Source: Pantoea sp. (GTDB lineage: Bacteria > Pseudomonadota > Gammaproteobacteria > Enterobacterales > Enterobacteriaceae). From it: a stretch of DNA of 64,000 bases. Under the pieces are notes generated by a model. It was not told the DNA's origin and made no database searches. It worked only from the letters and a program-made list of their open reading frames with translations. The position numbers and the translations under genes were made by a program. Positions 34,604-41,810 of this stretch are shown here, piece after piece. Numbering within the stretch: position 1 is the stretch's first letter; each line of letters begins with the position of its first letter. The stretch covers positions 186,001-250,000 of the forward strand of contig NZ_JAPWKD010000019.1 of assembly GCF_028283705.1 (NCBI RefSeq). Direction: 5' to 3'.

Positions 34604-34743
34604 ATGTCAACACCCTTAAAACTGAAAAAATCGGGTTAGCGTTTAAATAAAACTTTGGCGGCGGTCATTTGGAGCAAACACTTTGAAGATTTACCCTCCC
34701 CCACCGTCAAATGAGAATCAATATCATTGCAAATGAAATGATT
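34604..34743. other. Probable cos region (non-coding)
   Basis: The only gap between the HNH/small-protein pair and terS holds a C-rich stretch, TTACCCTCCCCCACC (34691-34705), and no ORF. In HK97-type phages cos lies here. A 19-bp partly palindromic AATGAGAATCAATATCATT at 34710-34728 resembles a Fur box but could be a terminase or IHF-type site. The exact cut site cannot be fixed by eye. Confidence 0.5.
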
Positions 34744-34944
34744 TCACTTGGTGACAGTAACCATCTCATCACCCTGAAGCTCTGCGCCAATCAATCCCAT
34801 CGCCACGAATGCTTCGCCTTCCGGGTAAATTGGCAGCAGGTCACGAATCTGTTTCTCTGCCTGCTTTACCTTTGCCTGACTCTCTTCAGGGAGTGATGCG
34901 ATCAATCCTCTGAACATCAGAATGGTTTGTTCATCTGCCGTCAT
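34744..34944 (-). CDS. Small phage protein before terS
   Basis: The 66-residue acidic protein (MTADEQTILMFRGLIASLPEESQAKVKQAEKQIRDLLPIYPEGEAFVAMGLIGAELQ) is coupled to the HNH gene by a 1-base overlap. It is conserved in position in HK97-like packaging modules, but I know no function. Confidence 0.7.
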   Translation of the reverse strand: MTADEQTILMFRGLIASLPEESQAKVKQAEKQIRDLLPIYPEGEAFVAMGLIGAELQGDEMVTVTK

Positions 34945-35303
34945 TACTTACTCCAGTGAGAAGCAGGAACGAGCGGGTAGCCGTTAGCATCGCAGCCGAT
35001 GACGGTTCCGCTTTTCTCCATTCTCTGTTTGGTTGAGTCATGATGCGCTTTGCACAGCGATTGCCAGTTGTCTTTACTCCAGAACAAATGCTGTGCTTTC
35101 GATATCGCCTGGCTGTTGCCAGTCTTCAGCGCGTCTTTCAGTTTGTGTGGTTCGATGTGGTCTACAACCGTGGCCGCTGTGATCCTTCCCTGCTGTTCAC
35201 ACATCACACACAGCGGATGCTGTTGCAGGAATCGCAGGTGAGCTTTATCCCATCTGCTGCCGTAGATGCGGGGTTCTTTCATATCCCAATCCATTAAAAA
35301 CAT
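34944..35303 (-). CDS. HNH endonuclease, HK97 gp74-like
   Basis: The protein has the zinc-finger-type HNH motif: CVMCEQQGRITAATVVDHIEPHK, then DNWQSLCKAHHDSTKQRM. In HK97 the corresponding HNH protein acts with terminase in cos cleavage. Starts at 35303, 35294 (MDWDMKEP) or 35282 (MKEPRIYG) are all possible. None has a strong ribosome site. Confidence 0.88.
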   Translation of the reverse strand: MFLMDWDMKEPRIYGSRWDKAHLRFLQQHPLCVMCEQQGRITAATVVDHIEPHKLKDALKTGNSQAISKAQHLFWSKDNWQSLCKAHHDSTKQRMEKSGTVIGCDANGYPLVPASHWSK

Positions 35304-35357
35304 TGTCGCTTTACCGATTAGGAATTATCTTAATAAGCCCTTGTTACAGGAGTTCTT

Positions 35358-35663
35358 ATGATCAATTACACGGTACGCGTTGAGTTGCATGATGCAGATA
35401 AAAGCAATAAATATGAAAACCTCCATAAGCAAATGAAACTGGAAGGTTTTTCACGAAGTCTTGGTATTGATGGAATCAGGTGGGAGTTGCCAACATCTGA
35501 ATACTCAATCGTGTCAGACCTCGCACCAGAAAAGATACTGAGCAAGGCTCAGATTGCAGTGTATAAAATTCAGTCAAAGCCTGAACCATCAATACTGGTA
35601 ACCGGTTCAATTACCCCACGGGTGTTTTCTGGTCTTGAGAGATTCAGGTCAAAAAAGCCATAA
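35358..35663 (+). CDS. DUF2622-like small protein
   Basis: The 101-residue protein MINYTVRVELHDADKSNKYENLHKQMKLEGFSRSLGIDGIRWELPTSEYSIVSDLAPEKIL resembles DUF2622 proteins, small stand-alone proteins of phages and plasmids with a ferredoxin-like fold. It is transcribed against the late operon, as an accessory gene would be. The ATG follows CAGGAG. Function unknown, although an antitoxin-like RNA-binding role has been considered for related folds. Confidence 0.65.
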   Translation: MINYTVRVELHDADKSNKYENLHKQMKLEGFSRSLGIDGIRWELPTSEYSIVSDLAPEKILSKAQIAVYKIQSKPEPSILVTGSITPRVFSGLERFRSKKP

Positions 35664-35692
35664 CCGCCTGATTAACCCAGCGTTGAGCGTTT

Positions 35693-36277
35693 TCATGCCA
35701 GTCTCCATGCTCTGCGGCGTTCTGTCCTCGGCTCATTGTCCGGGTGACGCTCAACCGTTGGCAGGTCGGCATGGTCAACGAGTGAATAGCATGGATAAAT
35801 GACACATCCACCGTATGCATCGCCGACAGCATAATCAGCGGCTTTGGTCTGATTCCATCTACTGACTATCTGTTGCAGGCTGCTTTGTGGCGGGCTGTAA
35901 CAGACACCGTGAATTAGCTTACTCATTACGATGTGACTCGCGCGGGTGCGGTCTGTTTCAACCAGCATCCCTGCAATCTCTTTCTGGTACTGCGGTGGTC
36001 TGCCGGTGCCTAGGTAGAAGCTCACCAGATCATCAGGGAATCGCTCCAGCCATTCGGAAACCAGCAGGCGAAAGCCATCAACCGGCTGTGCATCGTCTTC
36101 AAGAATGACAACGCGGCAGTCCTGTTGTGCAGCCCACTCAATAGCACGGTGATGATTCCAGTTGGCTCCCCTGCGTTAATCATCAATCAGCAGATGAGCG
36201 CCAATCGAATTAGCCAGCTGAACAGCGGCATAACTGCGGGTGTGATGGCCGACCACCACAAATCTGATTTCAGTCAT
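35693..36277 (-). pseudogene. Glycosyltransferase-like gene with in-frame stop
   Basis: An otherwise continuous 194-codon frame starts MTEIRFVVVGHHTRSYAAVQLA at 36277 and contains VILEDDAQPVDGF, an acidic motif like that of family 25 glycosyltransferases. TAA at 36176-36178 interrupts it at codon 34 (HLLIDD, stop, RRGANWNHH), and the frame continues intact to 35693. Restart at an internal codon could at best make an N-terminally truncated product. The gene lies next to the packaging module, and may once have modified host glycans or phage DNA. Confidence 0.75.
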
Positions 36278-36303
36278 GTGGTAGTTGCCTTCCTTCAGAT
36301 AAG

Positions 36304-36325
36304 AAAAAACCGCCCGGAGGCGGCC
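36304..36325 (-). terminator. Terminator between accessory genes
   Basis: A CCGCC/GGCGG hairpin with a six-base U-tract on the minus strand, downstream of the 103-residue gene. Confidence 0.65.
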
Positions 36326-36379
36326 AGTAAACTTTCAGGAAAGCTGGTCATTATAGATATACCTTCTAAGTGGTTTGCT

Positions 36380-36691
36380 TTATTTATAAGTGGATGGATT
36401 TTTACCAGCAAAGCGCCTTCTACTGAACTTCGCACTACTCCTCCGACTTTTTATCCTCCTAACTGCATGCGATATCACGATGCTCCATGCCGGGTCAGCT
36501 CTGCTATTCCGATACCCCTCTAACGCTTCAAGCAGAATTGACCATTGCTCAATCTGGACCTTCTTATCAGGACCAATACTCTCTCTGATTGACTGGATTA
36601 ATCCATCCACATCTGCTTTCACTTCTTGAAGCACTTTGCCCGATTGGTATTCAGCGGCTAATTTTTTGATTTCAATAGCGAAAAAATTCAT
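36380..36691 (-). CDS. Hypothetical accessory protein
   Basis: From ATG 36691 the product has 103 residues (MNFFAIEIKKLAAEYQSGKVLQEVKADVDGLIQSIRESIG...), mainly helical, with a very basic C-terminus (RRIKSRRSSAKFSRRRFAGK) suited to nucleic-acid or membrane contact. No family recognised. It has its own downstream terminator. A TTG at 36706 would add five residues. Confidence 0.5.
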   Translation of the reverse strand: MNFFAIEIKKLAAEYQSGKVLQEVKADVDGLIQSIRESIGPDKKVQIEQWSILLEALEGYRNSRADPAWSIVISHAVRRIKSRRSSAKFSRRRFAGKNPSTYK

Positions 36692-36865
36692 ATCGATATT
36701 CTTCAAAATCAGCTCATACTCTTCCTAGTTGGTTTATGAAGAAGCTTAGCCTACTAATTTGTATTTTGCTGACAGAGTATTCCAGTTGTGAGAGAGTCCT
36801 CGCATGATTTACACCTGTCCGCAATGCTTAATAGCGTAGTAAACCGTTATCCCTGGCGGAGGATT

Positions 36866-36885
36866 AAAAAACCGTCCGAAGACGG
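36866..36885 (-). terminator. Terminator between accessory genes
   Basis: CCGTC-CGAA-GACGG with a U-tract on the minus strand, after the 75-residue gene. Confidence 0.7.
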
Positions 36886-36912
36886 TGGTGGAGTAAACTA
36901 AGTTAAAACTAT

Positions 36913-37140
36913 TCACAACATTTTGTTAGCCGCTTCCAGAATTTCATCACTGGTTAGGGTCCGGTCAGAGGCGATATGAACAATTTTTGAGTCCCCTGTT
37001 AAAGATGGAAATCCGGCTGACATTATTGGAAGTTGAATTCTATCACCATTGGGATAATTACGGCCAATTGAGGTAACGCCTCGCATTACACTAATGACCT
37101 CGGCAGGCTCAAGATTGAAGAAGACTATAACGCTTTTCAT
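36913..37140 (-). CDS. Hypothetical accessory protein
   Basis: The 75-residue protein MKSVIVFFNLEPAEVISVMRGVTSIGRNYPNGDRIQLPIMSAGFPSLTGDSKIVHIASDRTLTSDEILEAANKML is compact with an alternating strand/helix pattern. No family recognised. It has its own terminator and weak ribosome site. AT-rich relative to the head genes. Confidence 0.5.
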   Translation of the reverse strand: MKSVIVFFNLEPAEVISVMRGVTSIGRNYPNGDRIQLPIMSAGFPSLTGDSKIVHIASDRTLTSDEILEAANKML

Positions 37141-37307
37141 ATGCGATCCCGCGGCGGGTAGTTAAAAACTGACCCTAACACAATGGGTAGCTCATAGCTT
37201 GTATTGATGAACATCCATTCGTTAATTTACATATGAGCAGTAAATCATCATCAGGCGCACTCGCAAATGCGCCTTGTGATGAAAACTTATTAAACTCACC
37301 CACCGAA

Positions 37308-37529
37308 TCAGCAACCGGCACCAAGGCCGATTTTTTCAGCCATTACCTCAAAAGCCATATCCAGTGCTTTATGACTGAAACTACTTTGCGAGGTCAACAG
37401 CTGGAGTTGCTGAATCAGTTGTTCAGGTGTATCAACTTCCGGAAGCGGAACGTGTCTGACTGAGTCAAAAATATCAATAACGGCCAGTTCACCTGTGTCA
37501 TCAATGTAAGCTGATTCATTACTTTTCAT
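37308..37529 (-). CDS. Hypothetical acidic accessory protein
   Basis: ATG 37529 follows GAGG by 8 bases and gives 73 residues: MKSNESAYIDDTGELAVIDIFDSVRHVPLPEVDTPEQLIQQLQLLTSQ... A longer frame starts at 37580. No domain recognised. It lies between the Rz-side membrane protein and the packaging module. Confidence 0.5.
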   Translation of the reverse strand: MKSNESAYIDDTGELAVIDIFDSVRHVPLPEVDTPEQLIQQLQLLTSQSSFSHKALDMAFEVMAEKIGLGAGC

Positions 37530-37632
37530 TTCAATTACCTCATAGCTGTAACCAAATGAGTGTAATTCACAACTCAACATGATGCTTTGATAAAAGTTGC
37601 TACTGAAATATACAATCGATTCAGATGATTAA

Positions 37633-37875
37633 CTATGCTGTAGCTTGAAAGTTATTAACTGAGCCAGCTACGGATGTAGCTGTTGCTGACGGGGCATCTG
37701 CTGTTGCTGCCTGTGCAGCCTTCAGGCGTGTCTGTACTTCCAGCTCAATTGCATCGGCTTTAGCCTGCGCTTTGGCTTTAATGTAATTGCGAATCTTCAC
37801 CCAACCACCAGCGATCAGGTAAAGCACGGATACGAAGAAGGAGAACCACAGCGCTACACTTTCATAAAAGGTCAT
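37633..37875 (-). CDS. Small membrane protein after Rz
   Basis: The 80-residue protein has one N-terminal membrane segment (VALWFSFFVSVLYLIAGGW), a charged helix, and an alanine/threonine-rich tail. It is 11 bp after Rz, so it is probably part of the lysis transcript. An antiholin or superinfection-exclusion role is possible, but nothing in the sequence decides it. Confidence 0.55.
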   Translation of the reverse strand: MTFYESVALWFSFFVSVLYLIAGGWVKIRNYIKAKAQAKADAIELEVQTRLKAAQAATADAPSATATSVAGSVNNFQATA

Positions 37876-37886
37876 TTCATTTTTCC

Positions 37887-38351
37887 TTAGTTAAGACATT
37901 GCTCTCTGATGTACTGCTGAAGACCAGCTATTTGCTTTCCGGCTGTTTCGATTCGGCTTCTGAGGGTGAAATAATCCCGTTGAGCGGAGTCAGTAAGTCG
38001 GGGGCTGGCTGCATCATCCACGCTGGTGGGGCCGGTGGCGTTGCTTGTTGGACAGGTCGCGCTGAGCTGCAACCGACGCTTGCCAGAATCAACATCAGCA
38101 CGCAGCTGATCGATAGTTGCCTGAGCATCAGATAACTCCTTCGTGTATTTACTATCCAGCGCCGCTACATCACGTTGCCGTACCTGCATATCGTTAATCG
38201 TGTCTTTCGCCAGATTAAGATTCTGCTCGGCAGTATCAGCCCGGACACTGTTGCTTTTGTACCGATAGCCGAAATAGCCACCGGCACCAATCAGGCTAAA
38301 CAGCATGATTAGAAGAACGATGACGATCCCCGCCTTAATCTCTGCTGTCAT
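37887..38351 (-). CDS. Rz: Inner-membrane spanin Rz
   Basis: ATG 38351 overlaps the preceding stop (ATGA) and gives 154 residues: one membrane segment (AGIVIVLLIMLFSLIGAGGYFGY) and a long periplasmic helix with heptads, as in i-spanins. It contains the o-spanin gene in another frame. Rz and Rz1 span the periplasm and fuse the two membranes in the last step of lysis. Confidence 0.88.
   Translation of the reverse strand: MTAEIKAGIVIVLLIMLFSLIGAGGYFGYRYKSNSVRADTAEQNLNLAKDTINDMQVRQRDVAALDSKYTKELSDAQATIDQLRADVDSGKRRLQLSATCPTSNATGPTSVDDAASPRLTDSAQRDYFTLRSRIETAGKQIAGLQQYIREQCLN
37928..38128 (-). CDS. Rz1: Outer-membrane lipoprotein spanin Rz1 (nested in Rz)
   Basis: The 66-residue frame lies wholly within Rz in a different frame. 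It has a lipoprotein signal (MLRQLSISCVLMLILASVGC, lipobox ASVGC) and a short proline-rich mature part (ATPPAPPAW), the standard o-spanin features. Confidence 0.85.
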   Translation of the reverse strand: MLRQLSISCVLMLILASVGCSSARPVQQATPPAPPAWMMQPAPDLLTPLNGIISPSEAESKQPESK

Positions 38352-38554
38352 GGCCGCTTTCTCTGGTCTACGAGGCGACCAATGACCCCACACAGGGCGA
38401 CCACAGCCGTGACCGTTCCCATGTATTCAGCCGGAATATGTGATTTCAGGTCATCAGAGAGTGATGCCCACGTTGGCGGTATTGCACCAGCAAGTACCAG
38501 GCTGTGGACAGAGAACCATCGCCAGCAGCGTTTCCAGTCTTCGACTAAGCGCAT
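38348..38554 (-). CDS. Small holin-like protein of the lysis cassette
   Basis: From ATG 38554 the product has 68 residues: MRLVEDWKRCWRWFSVHSLVLAGAIPPTWASLSDDLKSHIPAEYMGTVTAVVALCGVIGRLVDQRKRP. Two membrane segments flank a short loop. Such proteins occur beside GH19 endolysins in lambdoid phages and are called holin-like. It may be a second holin or antiholin. The larger open frame upstream of this ATG is a shadow of the endolysin gene. Confidence 0.7.
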   Translation of the reverse strand: MRLVEDWKRCWRWFSVHSLVLAGAIPPTWASLSDDLKSHIPAEYMGTVTAVVALCGVIGRLVDQRKRP

Positions 38555-38555
38555 G

Positions 38556-39185
38556 TCACACCACCAGAACAGAATAGGATTTAGTAAATCGGGCGCGACG
38601 ATCATCAAGGCCATTAAGTCCACCATTGATAATCTGCGTAACGCGGCTGAGATCGCCAGGATACCTGAGACAGCCGTTAGTGAAATAGAACCATGCGGCG
38701 CTTCGTGCAGCGTAAGCGTCATCCACCAGTAACTCTGGCTTTGCCACCAGATCAACCTTCAGGCCGTTGCCGCAATTGCGGTAGTTAGTCAGACCGGTTA
38801 TCTGGATCAGGCCGCGACCGCGATAGAACCAGCCATCACCTGCCGCGTTATTTCCCATCCGTTTGCTGTATACCAGGTTGGCGATTGCTCGCTGGCGAAT
38901 CAGTGGTAGCGATGACTCATTCGGGCGGCGACCTAACGAGTTAGCCTGATCCTGCGTCAATCTTCCGGCACGAACGAAATCAGCCAGCCCTGCAACGCTG
39001 TAATTGAAGCTCTCAACCAGCCTGTTGAAACTGACGCTTTCATGTCCGGCCTGAGCAATAAACATTGCCTGGTCAATCGGTGCGGTGATGCTAAATTCCT
39101 TCATGGCCGCATCAATATGCGGAAACCAGCGCGCAGCTAACCCGGCGCTGATACCAGCCGCCTGCTGAAATTGTGTCTGATTCAT
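38556..39185 (-). CDS. Endolysin, glycoside hydrolase family 19
   Basis: The 209-residue protein is a GH19 (chitinase class I-like) muramidase: the general-acid Glu in MFIAQAGHESVSFNRLVESFNYS near residue 50 and DGWFYRGRGLIQITGLTNY near 120. There is no signal sequence, so release depends on the holin encoded 3 bp upstream. It degrades host peptidoglycan at the end of infection. Confidence 0.93.
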   Translation of the reverse strand: MNQTQFQQAAGISAGLAARWFPHIDAAMKEFSITAPIDQAMFIAQAGHESVSFNRLVESFNYSVAGLADFVRAGRLTQDQANSLGRRPNESSLPLIRQRAIANLVYSKRMGNNAAGDGWFYRGRGLIQITGLTNYRNCGNGLKVDLVAKPELLVDDAYAARSAAWFYFTNGCLRYPGDLSRVTQIINGGLNGLDDRRARFTKSYSVLVV

Positions 39186-39188
39186 GGA

Positions 39189-39527
39189 TTACGCCTGTGG
39201 GTTGCCGCCACCAAAGCGGAAGTTGATAACTCGGATAGCCAGATTGCGGATTTGCTCAACACCAATCAGGCCAATGCTACCGCCTATCCCAACAGCCAAT
39301 TCCGTGGGCAGGCCAAAATAGTTAAGTGAGGAATAAACTGACAGTGTCACCAGCCCACATAATGGAGCTTCAAGTAACATTTTTTTCCAGCCGCCGCCTG
39401 TGTAAGCCACACGCAGGACCGTAATAACGATCGCCATTGCTACACCACCAGCTGGGACGTCACCGGCCCACCACGATCGAAGTAATTCCCAGAATTCTGC
39501 CCAGGTGTGGATGCTATGCATTTTCAT
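39189..39527 (-). CDS. Holin
   Basis: The 112-residue protein MKMHSIHTWAEFWELLRSWWAGDVPAGGVAMAIVITVLRVAYTGGGWKKMLLEAPLCGLVTLSVYSSL has two to three membrane segments and a glycine-rich FGGGNPQA tail. It precedes the endolysin, as holins do. It sets lysis time by forming inner-membrane holes. Confidence 0.85.
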   Translation of the reverse strand: MKMHSIHTWAEFWELLRSWWAGDVPAGGVAMAIVITVLRVAYTGGGWKKMLLEAPLCGLVTLSVYSSLNYFGLPTELAVGIGGSIGLIGVEQIRNLAIRVINFRFGGGNPQA

Positions 39528-39574
39528 GGTCTCTCACCTCCGTGATTACGGTCGGCGCTGTCTGTAGTCAGAAA

Positions 39575-39600
39575 ATAAAAAAGCCAGCTCAATGGCTGGC
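39575..39600 (-). terminator. Terminator just before the holin gene
   Basis: GCCAGC-N6-GCTGGC with a U-tract on the minus strand, about 50 bp upstream of the holin start. It would block lysis gene transcription unless Q-modified polymerase reads through. Confidence 0.8.
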
Positions 39601-39809
39601 ATAAGAAAAAGTGCGGGCGCCACCCCGCTGCTTAGCGTGTTATTAAGACCCTGACGCACATCGGCGGTAATGACCTGGCTCGTCAGCCGCAGGGATAATG
39701 CTGCTGTGGATTCACCACAATATGAAAGGCGCTGGGTATTTGCAGCTACCAGCATGGATTGGGCTATGAACCCGTCATGCTTTAGCGCCTTTGGTATTGC
39801 GTAGAAACT

Positions 39810-39836
39810 AAAAAACCCCGCCATAAGGCAGGGTTT
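39810..39836 (-). terminator. tR'-like terminator of the late leader
   Basis: ACCCTGCC-TTAT-GGCGGGGT followed by six U on the minus strand. With the terminator at 39575 it brackets a 240-nt non-coding leader. The position, between Q and holin, corresponds to lambda tR'. Confidence 0.7.
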
Positions 39837-39960
39837 CAATGTTTAAGCTGCGTGTCTAAGTGACCACTCTTAACAGGTTACCTAAGCTTTTGCGTACGCG
39901 TTAGTAAAAAAGTGATGACACTTAAAAAAAATTGGAGTAAGAAAAAAGGACAGAAAGGAA
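39837..39960 (-). promoter_or_regulatory. Presumed late promoter/Q-utilisation region
   Basis: By lambda logic, pR' and qut should lie just upstream of the tR'-like terminator, and this 124-bp gap is the only free place between it and the Kiwa-like operon. I could not pick a convincing -35/-10 pair. An extended -10-like TGTTAAGAG at about 39866-39874 on the minus strand is the best candidate. Confidence 0.35.
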
Positions 39961-39991
39961 GTGCGCACGTATACTGTATTTATATACAGCA
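39947..39991 (+). promoter_or_regulatory. Promoter with near-consensus LexA box upstream of kwaA-like gene
   Basis: TACTGTATTTATATACAGCA at 39972-39991 has CTG-N10-CAG and matches 18 of 20 positions of the SOS consensus. It overlaps a TATACT -10 (39970-39975) preceded by 17 bases and AGGACA. The box ends 17 bp before the ATG. This predicts LexA repression and DNA-damage induction of the two-gene operon. Confidence 0.8.
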
Positions 39992-40008
39992 CCCTACTAG
40001 GAAGAAAA

Positions 40009-40530
40009 ATGAACAAGCTCGCACGCATTCTACTCACTGCCAGTTCAATTGCGCCAGTTAGCATAACTTTAATATTCATAGGATTTATGAAGTGCAAGCC
40101 GTGGCTCATCTGGTCGTCGTTTGCTGTATGTCTGGTAAGCTTTATATCCGTGGTTTTCTTTCTAAGATATGCATCACAAAACATAACACCATTATTTAAA
40201 AACATAAGTTCAATTTCTCCAGCCAATAAAGAGGTAACAAACTACTTCCTGAGTTATTTATTTCCTTTGCTTGGCACTGACTCAATTGCAGACAAATGGC
40301 AGTATGCGTTATTTTTCTATGCATCCTTACTTATTTATGTGAGCTTTTCAGAAAACTATAACTTCAACCCCCTAATCTCTATTCTGGGCTATAAGTTTTA
40401 TGAAGCTGAAGATGATACTGGAGTGGGGTTTGTTTTAATATCAAAAAAAGTTATTACTGACGTACAGGGAAAAGATTTCGAGGTAATACAACTAACTGAC
40501 TACACATTTATACACGTAATAAGGAATTAA
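40009..40530 (+). CDS. kwaA: KwaA-like four-span membrane protein (Kiwa-type defence)
   Basis: ATG 40009 follows AGGAAG and gives 173 residues. There are about four hydrophobic segments (residues ~5-25, 30-52, ~78-92, ~97-118), a NYFLSYLFPLLG stretch, and FNPLISILGYKFYE near residue 125, features I associate with KwaA of the Kiwa anti-phage system. The C-terminal ~45 residues are a cytoplasmic or periplasmic beta region. It is 1 bp from the DUF4868-like gene. AT-rich, opposite in strand to the late operon. The family is judged by pattern and partner, not by a search. Confidence 0.62.
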   Translation: MNKLARILLTASSIAPVSITLIFIGFMKCKPWLIWSSFAVCLVSFISVVFFLRYASQNITPLFKNISSISPANKEVTNYFLSYLFPLLGTDSIADKWQYALFFYASLLIYVSFSENYNFNPLISILGYKFYEAEDDTGVGFVLISKKVITDVQGKDFEVIQLTDYTFIHVIRN

Positions 40531-40531
40531 A

Positions 40532-41401
40532 ATGGCACTTTTTGCGATAATGAATAAAACTTCCGCTGTGAGGATTTATAGGGTTGATACAGATAAAAAA
40601 ACCGATACTAAGATAACGTCTGCATTCAGAAAACAGGAAGCAGACTTTGAAACTCAATATCATAAAGTTCTGCCTTTCGAGGCAGGATACATTCCAAGCT
40701 CCGATGAGTGCCATTCAATCACTGGTTTTCAAGAAGCCGCACCATTGCTTGACGCCATAAACAGAAGCACTGCGATTCCAAAGTGGGATAATTCAATAGG
40801 CCTTGACACAGTAACAGCAATGTTCATGGCACCAGATTTCCCAAATAATAAAGATAAAATCGCAATACAGACTTTTAGCAAGAGACAAATACTATCCGCC
40901 TCAAAATACTTATGGCTAAATAAAAATGTATTTAGCATGTCTGACCTGCTGGGCTTTAACTTAGATGATAAACTTGTTGCAATAATTGATGGTCAAAGGA
41001 TAAAATTCCGAAGCTTTACAAATCTTCGCAGTATATTTGATATGAACCAGTATTTTGCAATTGCAACAAAAACCGATCTAGATAACTTTACGAAAGAGCC
41101 TGCATTCGACGTACCTCAAGGATTCAACCTTGATGCTGTTGCCGACAACGTGATCAGAAAGAAAGTTTCACTTATTAACAAAAGCGGGATATTAAAATCA
41201 ATCCCTGTAAGCAAGATATTAAGCGCAGCTCAGAATTTAAACTTCCCACTAATCACATCTGGTGCGGGACCGGCAATGAAAATAACAATGCCAACATCAA
41301 AAAAAGAAATAAAAGAGCTACTAGACTTTCTTGATGAAGACTATTTCAACTCAGAGCTTACACAAGTTAGATACAGGTCAAACTCAAAGCGAATTGCATA
41401 A
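40532..41401 (+). CDS. kwaB: KwaB-like DUF4868 protein (Kiwa-type defence)
   Basis: The 289-residue protein has the DUF4868 layout: an N-terminal mixed region, LVAIIDGQRIKFRSFTNLRSIFDMNQYFAIATKT near residue 150, NVIRKKVSLINKSGIL near 205, and the C-terminal KKEIKELLDFLDEDYFNSELTQVRYRSNSKR that resembles the domain's usual end. KwaB with a four-span KwaA makes up Kiwa, a membrane-associated system that senses phage attachment and blocks phage DNA functions. The pair is followed by a terminator shared with Q. Composition is clearly more AT-rich than neighbours, as for a recently acquired gene pair. Confidence 0.62.
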   Translation: MALFAIMNKTSAVRIYRVDTDKKTDTKITSAFRKQEADFETQYHKVLPFEAGYIPSSDECHSITGFQEAAPLLDAINRSTAIPKWDNSIGLDTVTAMFMAPDFPNNKDKIAIQTFSKRQILSASKYLWLNKNVFSMSDLLGFNLDDKLVAIIDGQRIKFRSFTNLRSIFDMNQYFAIATKTDLDNFTKEPAFDVPQGFNLDAVADNVIRKKVSLINKSGILKSIPVSKILSAAQNLNFPLITSGAGPAMKITMPTSKKEIKELLDFLDEDYFNSELTQVRYRSNSKRIA

Positions 41402-41428
41402 AAAAAAGGCCCTTGCCGGGCCTCTTTT
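41398..41428. terminator. Bidirectional terminator between kwaB-like and Q genes
   Basis: AGGCCC-TTGCC-GGGCCT flanked by a run of A on the left and CTTTTC on the right. It can end both the rightward Kiwa-like transcript and the leftward early transcript carrying Q. Confidence 0.8.
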
Positions 41429-41793
41429 CATTGCATCTCTAACTTGATATCAAGTACAGAAAGACATCCATCTACGAAACCCTCTGCTGTTTGCAGCTCT
41501 TTCCTAATCGTACCATCAGAACACTTCCTTTTTTTTGCAATACTTCGTAGTGAAATTCCTATCACGTAATGTGCTATGACGAGTTCATATTCTTCGGGTT
41601 TATGTTTTTTTAGCTTTGCAACGCAGCTGTCAATAACAATACCGTCGTCATCACAACACTGAACTCTTGCGTTTTTACCATGTGGAATTAATCCCTTAAA
41701 ACCTGCAGCAATTGGCTGCCAATCAACGCCGCTGCTATCAGCTGATGCCCATGCTCCCCAGCAATCCAAAACTTGTGACATGTCACGCATCAT
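41428..41793 (-). CDS. Q: Late antiterminator Q (phage 82/21-type family)
   Basis: The 121-residue protein MRDMSQVLDCWGAWASADSSGVDWQPIAAGFKGLIPHGKNARVQCCDDDGIVIDSCVAKLKKHKPEEYELVIAHYVIGISLRSIAKKRKCSD is a clear antiterminator Q family member, with the WGAWA and CCDDDG motifs and a C-terminal helix-turn-helix. It loads on polymerase at the late promoter and lets it read through terminators into the lysis, head and tail genes. Confidence 0.9.
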   Translation of the reverse strand: MMRDMSQVLDCWGAWASADSSGVDWQPIAAGFKGLIPHGKNARVQCCDDDGIVIDSCVAKLKKHKPEEYELVIAHYVIGISLRSIAKKRKCSDGTIRKELQTAEGFVDGCLSVLDIKLEMQ

Positions 41794-41810
41794 TATTTCT
41801 CCATACCGAT

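Noticed and set aside
38348..38755. 135-codon frame extending upstream of the holin-like protein
   Set aside because: The first 67 codons overlap the endolysin gene antiphase. The ATG at 38554 directly after the endolysin stop is the sensible start.
39546..39839. 97-codon minus-strand frame (MKPCLMAGFF...PAIELAFLFSDYRQRRP)
   Set aside because: Both ends of the frame are made of intrinsic terminators (39810-39836 and 39575-39600). The peptide is a translation of terminator DNA, so the region is better read as a non-coding late leader.
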